Shown: positions 54,438 through 62,985 of the stretch, piece after piece | Position numbering within the stretch: the stretch's first letter is position 1 | Layout of the letters: the number at the start of each line of letters is the position of its first letter | From: Pseudooceanicola marinus | GTDB taxonomy: Bacteria; Pseudomonadota; Alphaproteobacteria; Rhodobacterales; Rhodobacteraceae | Assembly (NCBI RefSeq): GCF_020177265.1 | Contig: NZ_JAIVMC010000007.1 | Location: 124,001-188,000, forward strand | Length of the DNA: 64,000 bases | Reading direction: 5' to 3' | Notes under the pieces: model-generated | What the model was told of the DNA's origin: nothing | Database searches by the model: none | The model's input: only the letters and a program-made list of their open reading frames with translations | Position numbers and translations under genes: made by a program

Positions 54438-55781
54438 ATGAACGACCCTGTCAGCAACGTCCAGATCGAGGATGTCCTGGCTTCCATTCGGAAGCTGGTA
54501 TCGGAAGAAGTGCGCGCCCAGACGCAGCCCGAGGAGGCCCGCAAGGGGCCCACGGCCTTCGGGCGCAAGGGCGAGGCGGCTCCGGAAGAGAAAGCCCCCG
54601 CCGCGCCCGAGAAATTGATTCTGGCGCCGCATCTGCGCGTGGCCGATCCGGAGCCGGGTAGCGCTCCCGAAAGGGACGCGGAGACCGCGATCGGCACTGC
54701 TGACGATGATCTGAGCGACAGCTTTGCCGATGCCGGCCTGTCCTTTGCCCCGGAAAACGACCCTGAAGACCCTCTCGCGGAAGAGATCGAAGAGGCGCCC
54801 TTTGCCGAGGTGTCGGACGAAGCCGCCCTGCGCGGCTTCGACGATGCGCCGGTGGCCTTCGACGGCAGCAGCTGGGTGCCCGCCTATACCGGGGCACAGC
54901 GCGATGATGATCTGACTGGGAACGCGGCGGAGGACGACGTCCTGGGTGCGCAGCGCGAAGATGAAGAGCCCGAGGATGACGTGCTGGAGGGCACGGAGGA
55001 TGACGACGACGAGTTCGACTTCGACGAGATGCTCGCCTCGCTGAACGCCGATCATGCCCGGTCCACCGATTTCTCCGATTTCGGCGATGGTGCTGCCGAG
55101 GCGCTGGCCGCCGCTGCTCACGTCGACGCCGCTCCCGTCGAAGACATGGCCGATGACCCCGCCAAGGATGATACCGCAGAGGACGAGGCCGCGGAGGATG
55201 CGCGGTTCGACGATCTGGACGCGGTTCTCAGCCGCCTTGATTTCGATACCGACCCGGCGCCACGCCACGACCGGTCCGGGCTGCGGGACGACATCGAGGA
55301 CGCGGAACTGGTCGAGGGGCAGGGCGACAATGTCCGCAGTTTCGAGTCGCTGTTCCGCCGCAATGAGACCGTGACGCCGGTGGCAGAGCCGGAGCCGGTC
55401 GAGGCCGAGGACGAGCCGGCAACAGAGGCCCCCGAAGGATACCGTTTCGTCGCACCGGATGCGGATGATCCGACACAGGACGCCGATTTCCTGGATGGCA
55501 ACAGGACGGATCCGCTGCCCGAGGCGGACTTCGACGCGATGCCGGAGCATGACGCCCTTGTTGGCGGCGCGGCGCAGTCGCCATCCGAACTGGCTGATCC
55601 CTATCAGGATGACGCGGACGACGGCAGCGTCACCGTGGATGAGGAGGCCCTGCGCGAGCTCGTCTCCGAGATCCTGCGGCAGGAGCTTCAGGGTGCCCTG
55701 GGCGAGCGGATCACCCGCAACGTGCGCAAGCTGGTGCGCCGTGAGATCCAGCGCGCGCTGCAGAGCAAGGATTACATCTGA
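54438..55781 (+). CDS. PopZ-like / DUF2497 acidic scaffold protein
   Basis: 447 residues in three parts. A short N-terminal helix (IEDVLASIRKLVSEEV, about 10-25) resembles the MEEILASIRRIISED start of PopZ. A long, very acidic, Ala/Pro-rich disordered middle (about 30-390) follows. The C-terminal pair of helices (VDEEALRELVSEILRQELQG, then ERITRNVRKLVRREIQRALQ) resembles the DUF2497 oligomerisation end. PopZ builds polar assemblies that tether chromosome origins. The pcm-tolC-popZ-valS order is known in Caulobacter relatives; here cobQ, not valS, follows. Identity is supported by ends and synteny, not by overall similarity, and the middle is much longer than in Caulobacter. Confidence 0.65.
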   Translation: MNDPVSNVQIEDVLASIRKLVSEEVRAQTQPEEARKGPTAFGRKGEAAPEEKAPAAPEKLILAPHLRVADPEPGSAPERDAETAIGTADDDLSDSFADAGLSFAPENDPEDPLAEEIEEAPFAEVSDEAALRGFDDAPVAFDGSSWVPAYTGAQRDDDLTGNAAEDDVLGAQREDEEPEDDVLEGTEDDDDEFDFDEMLASLNADHARSTDFSDFGDGAAEALAAAAHVDAAPVEDMADDPAKDDTAEDEAAEDARFDDLDAVLSRLDFDTDPAPRHDRSGLRDDIEDAELVEGQGDNVRSFESLFRRNETVTPVAEPEPVEAEDEPATEAPEGYRFVAPDADDPTQDADFLDGNRTDPLPEADFDAMPEHDALVGGAAQSPSELADPYQDDADDGSVTVDEEALRELVSEILRQELQGALGERITRNVRKLVRREIQRALQSKDYI

Positions 55782-55850
55782 GGCCGGCTCGGGGGCGCGG
55801 GCCGCAAGTGCCCGGGCTTGGTGTGCTCCTGTCGCGCCCGTGTGGCCTGA

Positions 55851-57329
55851 TCAGCCCGCCGGGGCGTTGACCTCCCCTGACATCGCCAGAAGCCCGTCCA
55901 GGTCGAGGTGGGCCGCCATGTGGTCGGCCAGCCGGTCCAGGACGCTGTCCACCTCGGTCTCGTAGCGCAGGGCGGAGGCGGGGGTGCCAAGCTCCGCCAG
56001 CAGCGCGGCGCGGAAGCCGTCGGCGGCGAAGAGGCCATGCAGGTAGCTGCCCCGCACCAACCCATTCTCCGACATGGCGCCCTCGGGGCGACCCGCGATC
56101 TGCAGCCAGGGGCGGTCCGTGTCGGGGCCGGTAGTCTCGCCCAGATGGATTTCATAGCCTTCGACCGGGTTGCCGCTGGCCGGGTGGGACCCCTGGCGCA
56201 GGTGCAGCTGTTTCTCGGGGTGCAGCACGGTGTCGATCTGCAGGTGTCCCAGCCCTTCCGTGACGCCTGGAGGGCCTTCGAGGCCCTCAGGGTCCGATAG
56301 GGTCCGGCCGAGCATCTGAAAACCGCCACAGAGGCCCATGACATGGCCGCCGCGGCGCAGGTGCGCCGCCAGGTCGATATCCCAGCCTTCCGCCCGGAAG
56401 GCCGCCAGATCGGCGCGGGTGCTTTTTGAGCCGGGCAGCAGGATCAGCGCCGCATCGGCGGGCAGGGGGCGGCCAAGCGGCACCAGGTCCAGCGTGATGC
56501 CCGGTTCGGCGGCCAGCGGGTCCAGGTCGTCGAAATTGGCGATCCGGGGAAGGCGGGGCACCGCGATCTTCGCCGCGCCGGCGGCGGGGGCATCCGCCGG
56601 GCGGTCCAGATCCATCAGGTCCTCGGCGGGCAGGCGCCAGGCTTCGGCGAACCAGGGTAGCACGCCCAGGCCGGGCCAGCCGGTGCGCCCCGCGATCGCG
56701 GCGTAGCCTTCGTCAAAGAGGCGGGGGTCGCCCCGAAACTTGTTGATGAGGAAGCCGCGGATCATCGCCCGGTCTTCAGCGTCCAGCACCTCGGCCGTGC
56801 CGACCATCTGGGCGATGACACCGCCCCGGTCGATGTCGCCTGCCAGCACCACCGGCACGCCCGCCGCCCGGGCGAATCCCATGTTGGCGATGTCGCGGGC
56901 CCGCAGGTTGATCTCTGCGGGGCTGCCTGCGCCTTCGACCAGCACCAGGTCGGTGTCACGGGCCAGGCGGTGGAAGCTGTCCAGCACCCGGTCCATCAGG
57001 CCCGCGCGCAGGGCGGGGTAGTCGCCGGCGGCGCTGCTGGTCAGGCGCCGGCCCTGGACGATGACCTGGGCGCCGGTCTCGCTTTCGGGCTTCAGCAGGA
57101 CGGGGTTCATGTGGACCGAGGGCGGCAGGCCGCAGGCTCGAGCCTGCAGGGCCTGGGCGCGGCCGATCTCGCCGCCGTCCGCCGTCACTGCGGCATTGTT
57201 CGACATGTTCTGCGGCTTGAAAGGGGCCACGCGCAGGCCGCGCCGGGTCAACGCCCGGCCAAGGCCGGCCACCAGCAGTGACTTGCCCACGTTGGAGCCG
57301 GTCCCCTGAATCATGATCGCGCGGGCCAT
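55851..57329 (-). CDS. cobQ: Cobyric acid synthase
   Basis: 492 residues. Amidates adenosylcobyrinic acid a,c-diamide at four side chains using glutamine and ATP. N-terminal dethiobiotin-synthetase-like domain ([21 protein letters not shown]-loop, about 6-25) and C-terminal class I-like glutaminase domain with the cysteine in [10 protein letters not shown] (about 330-339) and the histidine in SYLHGLFA. The only cobalamin gene in the window; no cobalamin riboswitch is visible in the 87-base upstream gap. Confidence 0.95.
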   Translation of the reverse strand: MARAIMIQGTGSNVGKSLLVAGLGRALTRRGLRVAPFKPQNMSNNAAVTADGGEIGRAQALQARACGLPPSVHMNPVLLKPESETGAQVIVQGRRLTSSAAGDYPALRAGLMDRVLDSFHRLARDTDLVLVEGAGSPAEINLRARDIANMGFARAAGVPVVLAGDIDRGGVIAQMVGTAEVLDAEDRAMIRGFLINKFRGDPRLFDEGYAAIAGRTGWPGLGVLPWFAEAWRLPAEDLMDLDRPADAPAAGAAKIAVPRLPRIANFDDLDPLAAEPGITLDLVPLGRPLPADAALILLPGSKSTRADLAAFRAEGWDIDLAAHLRRGGHVMGLCGGFQMLGRTLSDPEGLEGPPGVTEGLGHLQIDTVLHPEKQLHLRQGSHPASGNPVEGYEIHLGETTGPDTDRPWLQIAGRPEGAMSENGLVRGSYLHGLFAADGFRAALLAELGTPASALRYETEVDSVLDRLADHMAAHLDLDGLLAMSGEVNAPAG

Positions 57330-57350
57330 GATACCCCCCTTGTCAAAAGG

Positions 57351-57379
57351 AAAACGCGCCCCTTTCGGAGCGCGTTTTT
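57351..57379. terminator. Bidirectional Rho-independent terminator
   Basis: 9-bp stem AAAACGCGC / GCGCGTTTT with a 10-base loop. It ends transcription of the small leftward DUF6280-like gene (stop at 57417) and isolates cobQ. Confidence 0.88.
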
Positions 57380-57416
57380 CATGGCGAAACCGGCTGGGCT
57401 GGTTCCGTCAATGGGC

Positions 57417-57737
57417 TCAGGCCGCTTCGGCCTGTTCCGCTGCGTGGCGACGCTCGCTCTCTTCGCGCGAGAGGGCGACGGAGGTCCGGACACCTTTGGA
57501 AACGAACTCCATCAGGCCACCGACCACGCGTTCATTCGGGTCGATGCCGGCACAGGACAGAACTTCACGGCCGTCACGAGACCGGGCCCAGCGGGCGATC
57601 TGTTCCGGGCCGTTGCCGTATTTCTTGTCGTCTGCAATGGCGTCATCGAGGGCCGCCAGTACGACAGCGGCAAACAGTTTGCGTGCGCGGTTGCCCTGTT
57701 CGTTATTGAAGGCGGTGCCGTCAACGAAATCTTTCAT
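57417..57737 (-). CDS. DUF6280 family protein, Rhodobacterales-type
   Basis: 106-residue hydrophilic protein (MKDFVDGTAFNNEQGNRAR start; KYGNGPEQIARWARSRDGRE and GIDPNERVVGGLMEFVSKGV inside; Glu/Ala-rich end). I recognise it as a small conserved protein of Rhodobacterales with a domain of unknown function (DUF6280). It is predicted to be mostly helical and cytoplasmic. Stand-alone gene with its own strong terminator, divergent from efp (219 bases between starts). Confidence 0.78.
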   Translation of the reverse strand: MKDFVDGTAFNNEQGNRARKLFAAVVLAALDDAIADDKKYGNGPEQIARWARSRDGREVLSCAGIDPNERVVGGLMEFVSKGVRTSVALSREESERRHAAEQAEAA

Positions 57738-57891
57738 GATCCGTCCTTGCTTATTGCTCTTGTGTTTCGGGCGTGCCGCCCCTTATGACCAAAAAGAACC
57801 GATTCGGATAGCGCAATCACGCATCCCTGCGTTGCGTTCACCGCATGGCTCATTGGGCCACACCCAAGCGTGACACCCCCGTGGCGATGAC

Positions 57892-57920
57892 TTGTCACGG
57901 GGCTGAAGGCCATATATAGG
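57892..57920 (+). promoter_or_regulatory. Sigma-70 type promoter of efp
   Basis: TTGTCA (57892-57897), 17-base spacer, TATAGG (57915-57920). This predicts a start near 57927 and a 5' leader of about 30 bases before the efp ATG. Confidence 0.75.
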
Positions 57921-57956
57921 CTGGCCCGGAAACGGATCAACACGCAGGCTTCCCGA

Positions 57957-58520
57957 ATGCCCAAGATCAACGGAAACGAAATTCGTCCCGGCAACGTGCT
58001 GGAACACAACGGTGGCCTCTGGGCGGCCGTCAAGGTGGACCACGTCAAGCCCGGCAAGGGCGGCGCCTTCGCCCAGGTCGAGATGAAGAACCTGCGCAAC
58101 GGCTCCAAGCTGAACGAGCGTTTCCGCAGCGCCGACAAGGTCGAGCGTGTGCGGCTGGAGCAGAAGGACATGCAGTTCCTGTTCGAAAGCGACGGGATGC
58201 TGAACTTCATGGATATCGAAACCTTCGACCAGGTCGAGGTTTCCGCTGATTTGCTTGGCGATCGTCGGCCCTTCCTGCAGGACGGCATGACCATCGTGGT
58301 GGAATTCTACGAGTCCGAGGCGCTGAACGCCACGGTGCCGCAGAAGGTGACCTGCAAGATCGTCGAGACCGAGCCGGTGGTGAAGGGTCAGACGGCGGCG
58401 AATTCGTTCAAGCCGGCGATCCTCGACAACGGCGTCAAGGTCATGGTGCCTCCCTTCGTGGGCCAGGACGAGGACATCGTCGTCAACACTGAGACCATGG
58501 AATACGCCGAACGCGCCTGA
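57957..58520 (+). CDS. efp: Elongation factor P
   Basis: 187 residues in three beta-barrel domains. Relieves ribosome stalling at consecutive prolines. The tip of domain I carries K34 (KPGKGGAF), the residue that can be modified by EpmA/EpmB-type enzymes. The C-terminal signature [19 protein letters not shown]-like stretch (about 152-170) is intact. No epmA or epmB is adjacent. A strong promoter and a terminator frame it as a single-gene unit. Confidence 0.97.
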   Translation: MPKINGNEIRPGNVLEHNGGLWAAVKVDHVKPGKGGAFAQVEMKNLRNGSKLNERFRSADKVERVRLEQKDMQFLFESDGMLNFMDIETFDQVEVSADLLGDRRPFLQDGMTIVVEFYESEALNATVPQKVTCKIVETEPVVKGQTAANSFKPAILDNGVKVMVPPFVGQDEDIVVNTETMEYAERA

Positions 58521-58554
58521 GCGTGCCCGCCGCGGCGGAATCGGATTGATAAGG

Positions 58555-58577
58555 AGGCCGCGCGACGCGCGGCCTTT
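58555..58577 (+). terminator. Rho-independent terminator of efp
   Basis: 8-bp stem AGGCCGCG / CGCGGCCT with a 5-base loop and a TTT tail, 34 bases after the efp stop. Confidence 0.85.
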
Positions 58578-58893
58578 CACGTTCTCAGCGGGCATCTGGG
58601 GGGCTGTTGCCCGCTCCGAAAAGCTGCATCTTCCCAGTGCATATGAAGCGGCTGCATGGCTGCGGCGGCCCATTCTGGCTTTGGCAGCTTGGTGAAATTT
58701 CCGCCATTTAGGCGCGCTTCAGCCCCCAATTTCCCTCGGCTTGGCCGCGCGTGCCTGTCCAGCGCAAGGCTGCCGGTGCGTCGCGACCTGGACAGATTGG
58801 CGCGTTTGCCTGAAATTTGTGCAATTTTCTGTGGCGGCGCTGCAACGCGGCCCTGCGGCCTGTTGTCCTGGCGCAGGAGCCGCCAGACGCGGC
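58578..58893. other. Non-coding gap between efp and the fructosamine-kinase-like gene
   Basis: About 316 bases with lower GC than the neighbours in places (for example TGAAATTTGTGCAATTTTC near 58812-58830). Frames that cross it lack codon bias and ribosome-binding sites. I see no RNA gene, repeat or regulatory motif that I can name. Confidence 0.5.
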
Positions 58894-59727
58894 TCAGAGC
58901 CGGTCCAGCAGGTCCTCGACAAGCGTGCGGTAACTGGGCCCGAAGAGGCGCAGGTGAACCAGGGCGGGCCAGAGCTGGTAGATCACCCGGCGCGTGCCCC
59001 AGCCGGGCGGCAGGGAGCCGTAGTTGGCGGTGAACCCCGGCCCCGGCTGGCCGAAGAGATGCAGCATCGCCAGGTCGACCTCCGCATCGCCGCGGGCGCA
59101 GGCGGGGTCGATCAGATGGACATTGCCCGACGGGCCGAACAGCAGGTTGCCGGCCCAGAGATCGCCGTGCAGCAGCGAGGGCCGCGGAGCGGCGGGCAGC
59201 ATGTCCGGCAGCCGCTGCGCCAGGGCCTCGATCCGTCGCGCAAGCGGCATGGGCAGGGTCTCGATCCCCTGCAGCAGGCGTGCCTCGGCCCAGAAGCGGG
59301 GCCAGTCGGTGGCCGTGCCAGGCGCCTCACCGGGCAGGCCGCAGGGAATGGGCACCGGGCCGAAGGCATAGTCCTCGGGCCAGCCATAGCCCGCACCCTC
59401 GGGCGCCGGCGCGTCGTGCATGGCGCGTAGGCGGCGTCCCAGGCGGCCCCAGGCCCCGGGCAGGGCGTGGCTTTCGGGCAGGTGTTCGAGGATCAGCATC
59501 AGCGGCCGCACCTCCAGCACCTTGGGCACGGGGGCCCCCGTCCGCGCCATCGCCTCCAGCATGCCGGCCTCGGCGCGGGCATGGCTGCCCAGCTTGGCAA
59601 CCCGGTGGCTGCCGTCCGCCAGCGTCAGCAGGCGCACCTCCGACAGGTCGCCGCCCTGCAACTGGCGCATCCCGGTGACGGGCTGGCCTACCAGGTCGGC
59701 CAGCAGGGCGGAGGACGGATCGCTCAT
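58894..59727 (-). CDS. Fructosamine kinase family protein
   Basis: 277 residues. APH-like kinase fold: an N-lobe with lysine in HRVAKLGSHA, catalytic loop LLHGDLWAGNLLF (HGDxxxxN, about 192-204) and LIDPACARGDAEVDLAM (metal aspartate). It fits bacterial fructosamine/ribulosamine-3-kinase proteins, which phosphorylate ketosamines for deglycation. The stop-start overlap with the upstream ygfZ gene (ATGA at 59724-59727) indicates coupling. The substrate is unproven. Confidence 0.85.
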   Translation of the reverse strand: MSDPSSALLADLVGQPVTGMRQLQGGDLSEVRLLTLADGSHRVAKLGSHARAEAGMLEAMARTGAPVPKVLEVRPLMLILEHLPESHALPGAWGRLGRRLRAMHDAPAPEGAGYGWPEDYAFGPVPIPCGLPGEAPGTATDWPRFWAEARLLQGIETLPMPLARRIEALAQRLPDMLPAAPRPSLLHGDLWAGNLLFGPSGNVHLIDPACARGDAEVDLAMLHLFGQPGPGFTANYGSLPPGWGTRRVIYQLWPALVHLRLFGPSYRTLVEDLLDRL

Positions 59728-60479
59728 TCGGGCGCGTCGGGCAGGGCGGTGACCCGGGCGTCGCCGGCGCTCAGCACGCCCGTGGCACGGTCGAAGCGCA
59801 GGTAGGCGATGCCTTCGCCGCCCGCCTGGGTGTAGAGCGTGCCGGCGGCCTTGCCGTCCTCGCTTGCCAGCGCGGTGCCCGGGGGCGCACTGCCCTCCAC
59901 GGCGACGCGGCGCAGGCCCTTCCGCAGTTCAGTCTTGTGCTTCATCCGTGCGGTCACCTCCTGGCCGACGAAACAGCCCTTGCGGAAGTCGACCCCGTGC
60001 AGCCGCTCGAACCCGGCCTCCAGGATGAAGGTGTCCGGCGTCAGCTCGATCCCCGTCTCGGGGATGCAATGAGCCACGCGGATGGCCACGAAATCGCTGC
60101 CGTCATCGCCCGCCTCGGTGCCGTAGAGCCGCCAGCCAAGCGCCGGGTGACGCGGATCGGGCACGGCGCCCTCGGGCGCCTCGCCGGTGCCGCGGTAGAC
60201 CTTCAGATCGGTGTCCTCGATCTGCACGTCGGCGCGCAGCTTGTAGAGGGTCAGCTTCTGCAGCAGCGCAGGCGCCAGATCGGCGGCCACGTCCAGCAGC
60301 AGAGCATCGCCCTGCGGGACCAGCAGGAAATCGGCCTGGTACTTGCCCTGGGGCGTCAGCAGGGCGGCGTAGACGGGCCCCTGGTCGAGGCGCCCCAGGT
60401 CGTTGGTGACGAGGTTCTGCAGGAAATCGTGTGTATCGTTGCCGGTAAGGCGCAGCACGCGGCGATCTGTTTCGGACAT
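59724..60479 (-). CDS. ygfZ: Folate-binding Fe-S cluster protein YgfZ (GcvT-like)
   Basis: 251 residues. Tetrahydrofolate-binding protein that supports iron-sulfur cluster enzymes. The hallmark KGCFVGQEVTARMKHK (KGCxxGQE with R, about 172-187), the N-terminal RLTGNDTHDFLQNLVTND and the LTPQGKYQADF segment are conserved. ATG at 60477-60479 is used, since upstream frame overlaps the divergent glycosyltransferase-like gene. First gene of a two-gene unit with the fructosamine-kinase-like gene. Confidence 0.93.
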   Translation of the reverse strand: MSETDRRVLRLTGNDTHDFLQNLVTNDLGRLDQGPVYAALLTPQGKYQADFLLVPQGDALLLDVAADLAPALLQKLTLYKLRADVQIEDTDLKVYRGTGEAPEGAVPDPRHPALGWRLYGTEAGDDGSDFVAIRVAHCIPETGIELTPDTFILEAGFERLHGVDFRKGCFVGQEVTARMKHKTELRKGLRRVAVEGSAPPGTALASEDGKAAGTLYTQAGGEGIAYLRFDRATGVLSAGDARVTALPDAPE

Positions 60480-60545
60480 CGGGGACTCCCGGTTTTCGAT
60501 TTGCTCCCTTATAGCGGGCCGAGGAACTGGCCGACAGGGGGTGAC

Positions 60546-61016
60546 ATGCGCGCAGCTATTTCGGTGATCGTGACCACGCGAAATGCAGAGCGGGATCTGC
60601 CGGATCTGGCCCCGCTGATCTTCGAGGCGGTGCAGGAGGGGATCCTGCGGGAGCTGATCTTCGCCGATGCGGGTTCGACCGATGCCACTGCCGAGATCGC
60701 CGAGGCGATCGGCGCCGAGGTGGTGCGCGGGGATCGCAACGCTGCCGCTGCAGAGGCGCAGGGCGAATGGCTGCTGTTTCTCGACCAATGCGACCGGCCC
60801 GAAAGTGGCTGGACCCGGGCCGCGGCGGATCACCTGGGCGCGAGGGCGCCGGGGGTCTTCCGGCAGGGCCGGATCGGCGATCTGCGGGCGCGGGTCCTGG
60901 CGCCAGGGGCCGACCGGGCGCTGATGATCCGCGCCGTGGACTGGCGGGCCGGACGCCTGGGGCGCGCGCGGGTCTGGTCCGCGCGCAACCGCCCCGTCAG
61001 CCGCCGAACAGCCTGA
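60546..61016 (+). CDS. Short glycosyltransferase family 2-like protein
   Basis: 156 residues, about half the length of normal GT2 enzymes. ISVIVTTRNAERDLPDLAPL and LIFADAGSTDATAEIAEAIGA are the nucleotide-sugar-binding half of a GT-A fold, and LLFLDQCDRPESGW takes the place of the DxD region but reads D-Q-C-D. The acceptor half is missing apart from a basic tail. It could be a small functional GT2 of the kind found in Rhodobacterales or a decayed remnant. Its last 20 bases overlap the end of the convergent ABC exporter gene. Confidence 0.75.
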   Translation: MRAAISVIVTTRNAERDLPDLAPLIFEAVQEGILRELIFADAGSTDATAEIAEAIGAEVVRGDRNAAAAEAQGEWLLFLDQCDRPESGWTRAAADHLGARAPGVFRQGRIGDLRARVLAPGADRALMIRAVDWRAGRLGRARVWSARNRPVSRRTA

Positions 61017-62985
61017 GGAAGGCGCGCCGGAAAATACCGGCGTCATCGGCATCCGCAGCGCGGCCGCGATTGCGGGTGCGGTCCCGTTCCTGTTCCAGCG
61101 CCATGCGATCGGCGGTGCGACCATCGGTGCGGAACTGAAGATCATGCAGATGCGCATAGATCCCGCCGTGCGCCATCAGCTCCTCGTGAGAGCCTTGGTC
61201 GGTGGCCCGGCCGCGATCCATCACCACGATCTGATCGGCGCCGCGCACGGTGGACAGGCGGTGCGCGATGACCAGCGTCGTGCGTCCTTCCGCCAGCCGG
61301 TCCAGCGCCGCCTGCACTACGGCCTCGGATTGCGCATCCAGCGCCGAGGTCGCCTCGTCCAGCAACAGGATCGGCGTGTCGCGCAGCAGGGCGCGAGCGA
61401 TGGCGACCCGCTGACGCTGCCCGCCCGACAGGGACGACCCGCGCGGGCCCACTGGCGTGTCGAGACCCTGGGGCAGATTCTCGGCGAAGTCGCTGACATG
61501 GGCGGCGGCCAGCACCTCGGCCAGACGGTCCTCGCTGACATCGGTGCGGCCCAGCAGGATGTTCTCGCGCAGGGTCTCATCGAAGAGGGCGGCATCCTGC
61601 GACACGACGGAGAAGAGACTGCGCAGGTCAGGCAGGGACATGGCCGAGACCGGCACGCCGTCGATCTCGATCTTGCCGGAGGTCGGGTCGACCAGCCGGG
61701 TCAGCAGGTTGAAGACGGTGGATTTGCCCGCGCCCGACGCGCCGACCAGCGCCGTGGTCTGCCCCGGCCGCGCGGTAAAGCTGAGGCCGTTCAGCACCGG
61801 CGTCTCGCCGTAGGAGAGGTGGACATCGGTCAGGGTCACGCCCGGCATGCCCTTCGGCGGGGCGACGGGATTGGCCGGGGAGACGAGGGAGGGCTTCGTC
61901 TCCATCAGTTCCTTGATCCGCTCCAGCGCGGCGGCGGCCACTTGCCAGGTGCCCGAAACGGCGCCCAGGCGCCGCAGCGGTTCGAAGGCAAATCCGATGG
62001 CGGTGAAGAAGGACATGAACTGTCCCACGGTTTTCTCGCCGTCGATGATCTCGGAGCCGCCGAAGATCAGCACGCCCAGGAAGCCGATGCCGGCCATGAT
62101 GTCGATCATGCCGGGGATCGAGGCGGTGCCGATGGTGGAGCGGATCGAGGCGCGGACCAGGTCGTCAGTCAGGGCGCCGTATTGTCGTGATTGATACTCC
62201 TCCAGGCGGTTCAGCTTCACCGGGACGATGCCGTGGAAAATCTCGTCCAGGCGGGTGGCCAGCCGGGCGCCGAGGTCACGCGCCTCGCGCGAGCGGGCAC
62301 GTACGAAGCGTTGCACGATCATCGAGGGCGCCACCAGGATCGGCGCGCCGATCAGCGCCACGGCGGTCCATTGCCAGTCCACCGAGATCGCCACGCCCAT
62401 CAGGATCACCAGCGAGATCAGGTCGCGGCCCGCGCCTGTCAGGATTGCGGTCCAGACGCCGTTGACGGCGGCCACGTCCGCCTGCACCCGCTGGATCAGG
62501 AAGCCCGGCGGATGGGTCTGGTGAAAGGTGCCATCCTGGCGCATGAGGTTCGCCAGCAGGTCCATGCGCAGGTCCGCCGCATTTAGCTGGCCCACGCGTG
62601 CCAGCAGCGCCTTCTGCCCCATGGAACTGAGCGCGCGAACTATGAAGATCGACAGGATGGCGGCTCCGACCCAGCCGAGCGCACCGGTCTGGCCCTCGAT
62701 GAAGACGGTGTCGAACATCGGCTTCATCATCCAGCTGAGTGCGCCCAGCATCGAGCCCTCCAGCGACATCAGCACGAAGGCGGCGATCAGCGTCCAGCTG
62801 TGTTTCTTCAGGTAGTTGACCCAGAGCCAGCGCGCCAGGATGCGGCCGGGCACATGGGCCTCCGTGCCGGGGACAGGCTTGCCGCCCATGGTGGGGGCGG
62901 GCTTGGAGGCCTTGTCAGCCGGGCGGGGACTACCTGTCGCCGCGCCGGTCGGGGTGGTGCTCTTCGGGGTATTGTCGTCAGTCAT
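60997..62985 (-). CDS. ABC exporter, fused permease-ATPase (MsbA-like)
   Basis: 662 residues. Six-helix ABC transmembrane domain (about 65-345), then the ATPase: Walker A GASGAGKST, signature LSGGQRQR, Walker B ILLLDEATSALD, and the H-loop VIAHRLSTV. Closest in style to MsbA lipid flippases and related multidrug half-transporters; acts as a homodimer. An extra Pro/Thr/Lys-rich N-terminal stretch (about 45 residues) and an Arg-rich tail are additions. ATG at 62983-62985 overlaps the stop of the upstream phosphatase gene (ATGA); a GTG nine bases earlier is less likely. Confidence 0.9.
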   Translation of the reverse strand: MTDDNTPKSTTPTGAATGSPRPADKASKPAPTMGGKPVPGTEAHVPGRILARWLWVNYLKKHSWTLIAAFVLMSLEGSMLGALSWMMKPMFDTVFIEGQTGALGWVGAAILSIFIVRALSSMGQKALLARVGQLNAADLRMDLLANLMRQDGTFHQTHPPGFLIQRVQADVAAVNGVWTAILTGAGRDLISLVILMGVAISVDWQWTAVALIGAPILVAPSMIVQRFVRARSREARDLGARLATRLDEIFHGIVPVKLNRLEEYQSRQYGALTDDLVRASIRSTIGTASIPGMIDIMAGIGFLGVLIFGGSEIIDGEKTVGQFMSFFTAIGFAFEPLRRLGAVSGTWQVAAAALERIKELMETKPSLVSPANPVAPPKGMPGVTLTDVHLSYGETPVLNGLSFTARPGQTTALVGASGAGKSTVFNLLTRLVDPTSGKIEIDGVPVSAMSLPDLRSLFSVVSQDAALFDETLRENILLGRTDVSEDRLAEVLAAAHVSDFAENLPQGLDTPVGPRGSSLSGGQRQRVAIARALLRDTPILLLDEATSALDAQSEAVVQAALDRLAEGRTTLVIAHRLSTVRGADQIVVMDRGRATDQGSHEELMAHGGIYAHLHDLQFRTDGRTADRMALEQERDRTRNRGRAADADDAGIFRRAFLRLFGG

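Noticed and set aside
58656-59033. Open frame of about 125 codons starting in the gap after efp.
   Set aside because: No ribosome-binding site, Arg/Ala/Pro-rich translation, and it runs antisense into the 3' part of the fructosamine-kinase-like gene.
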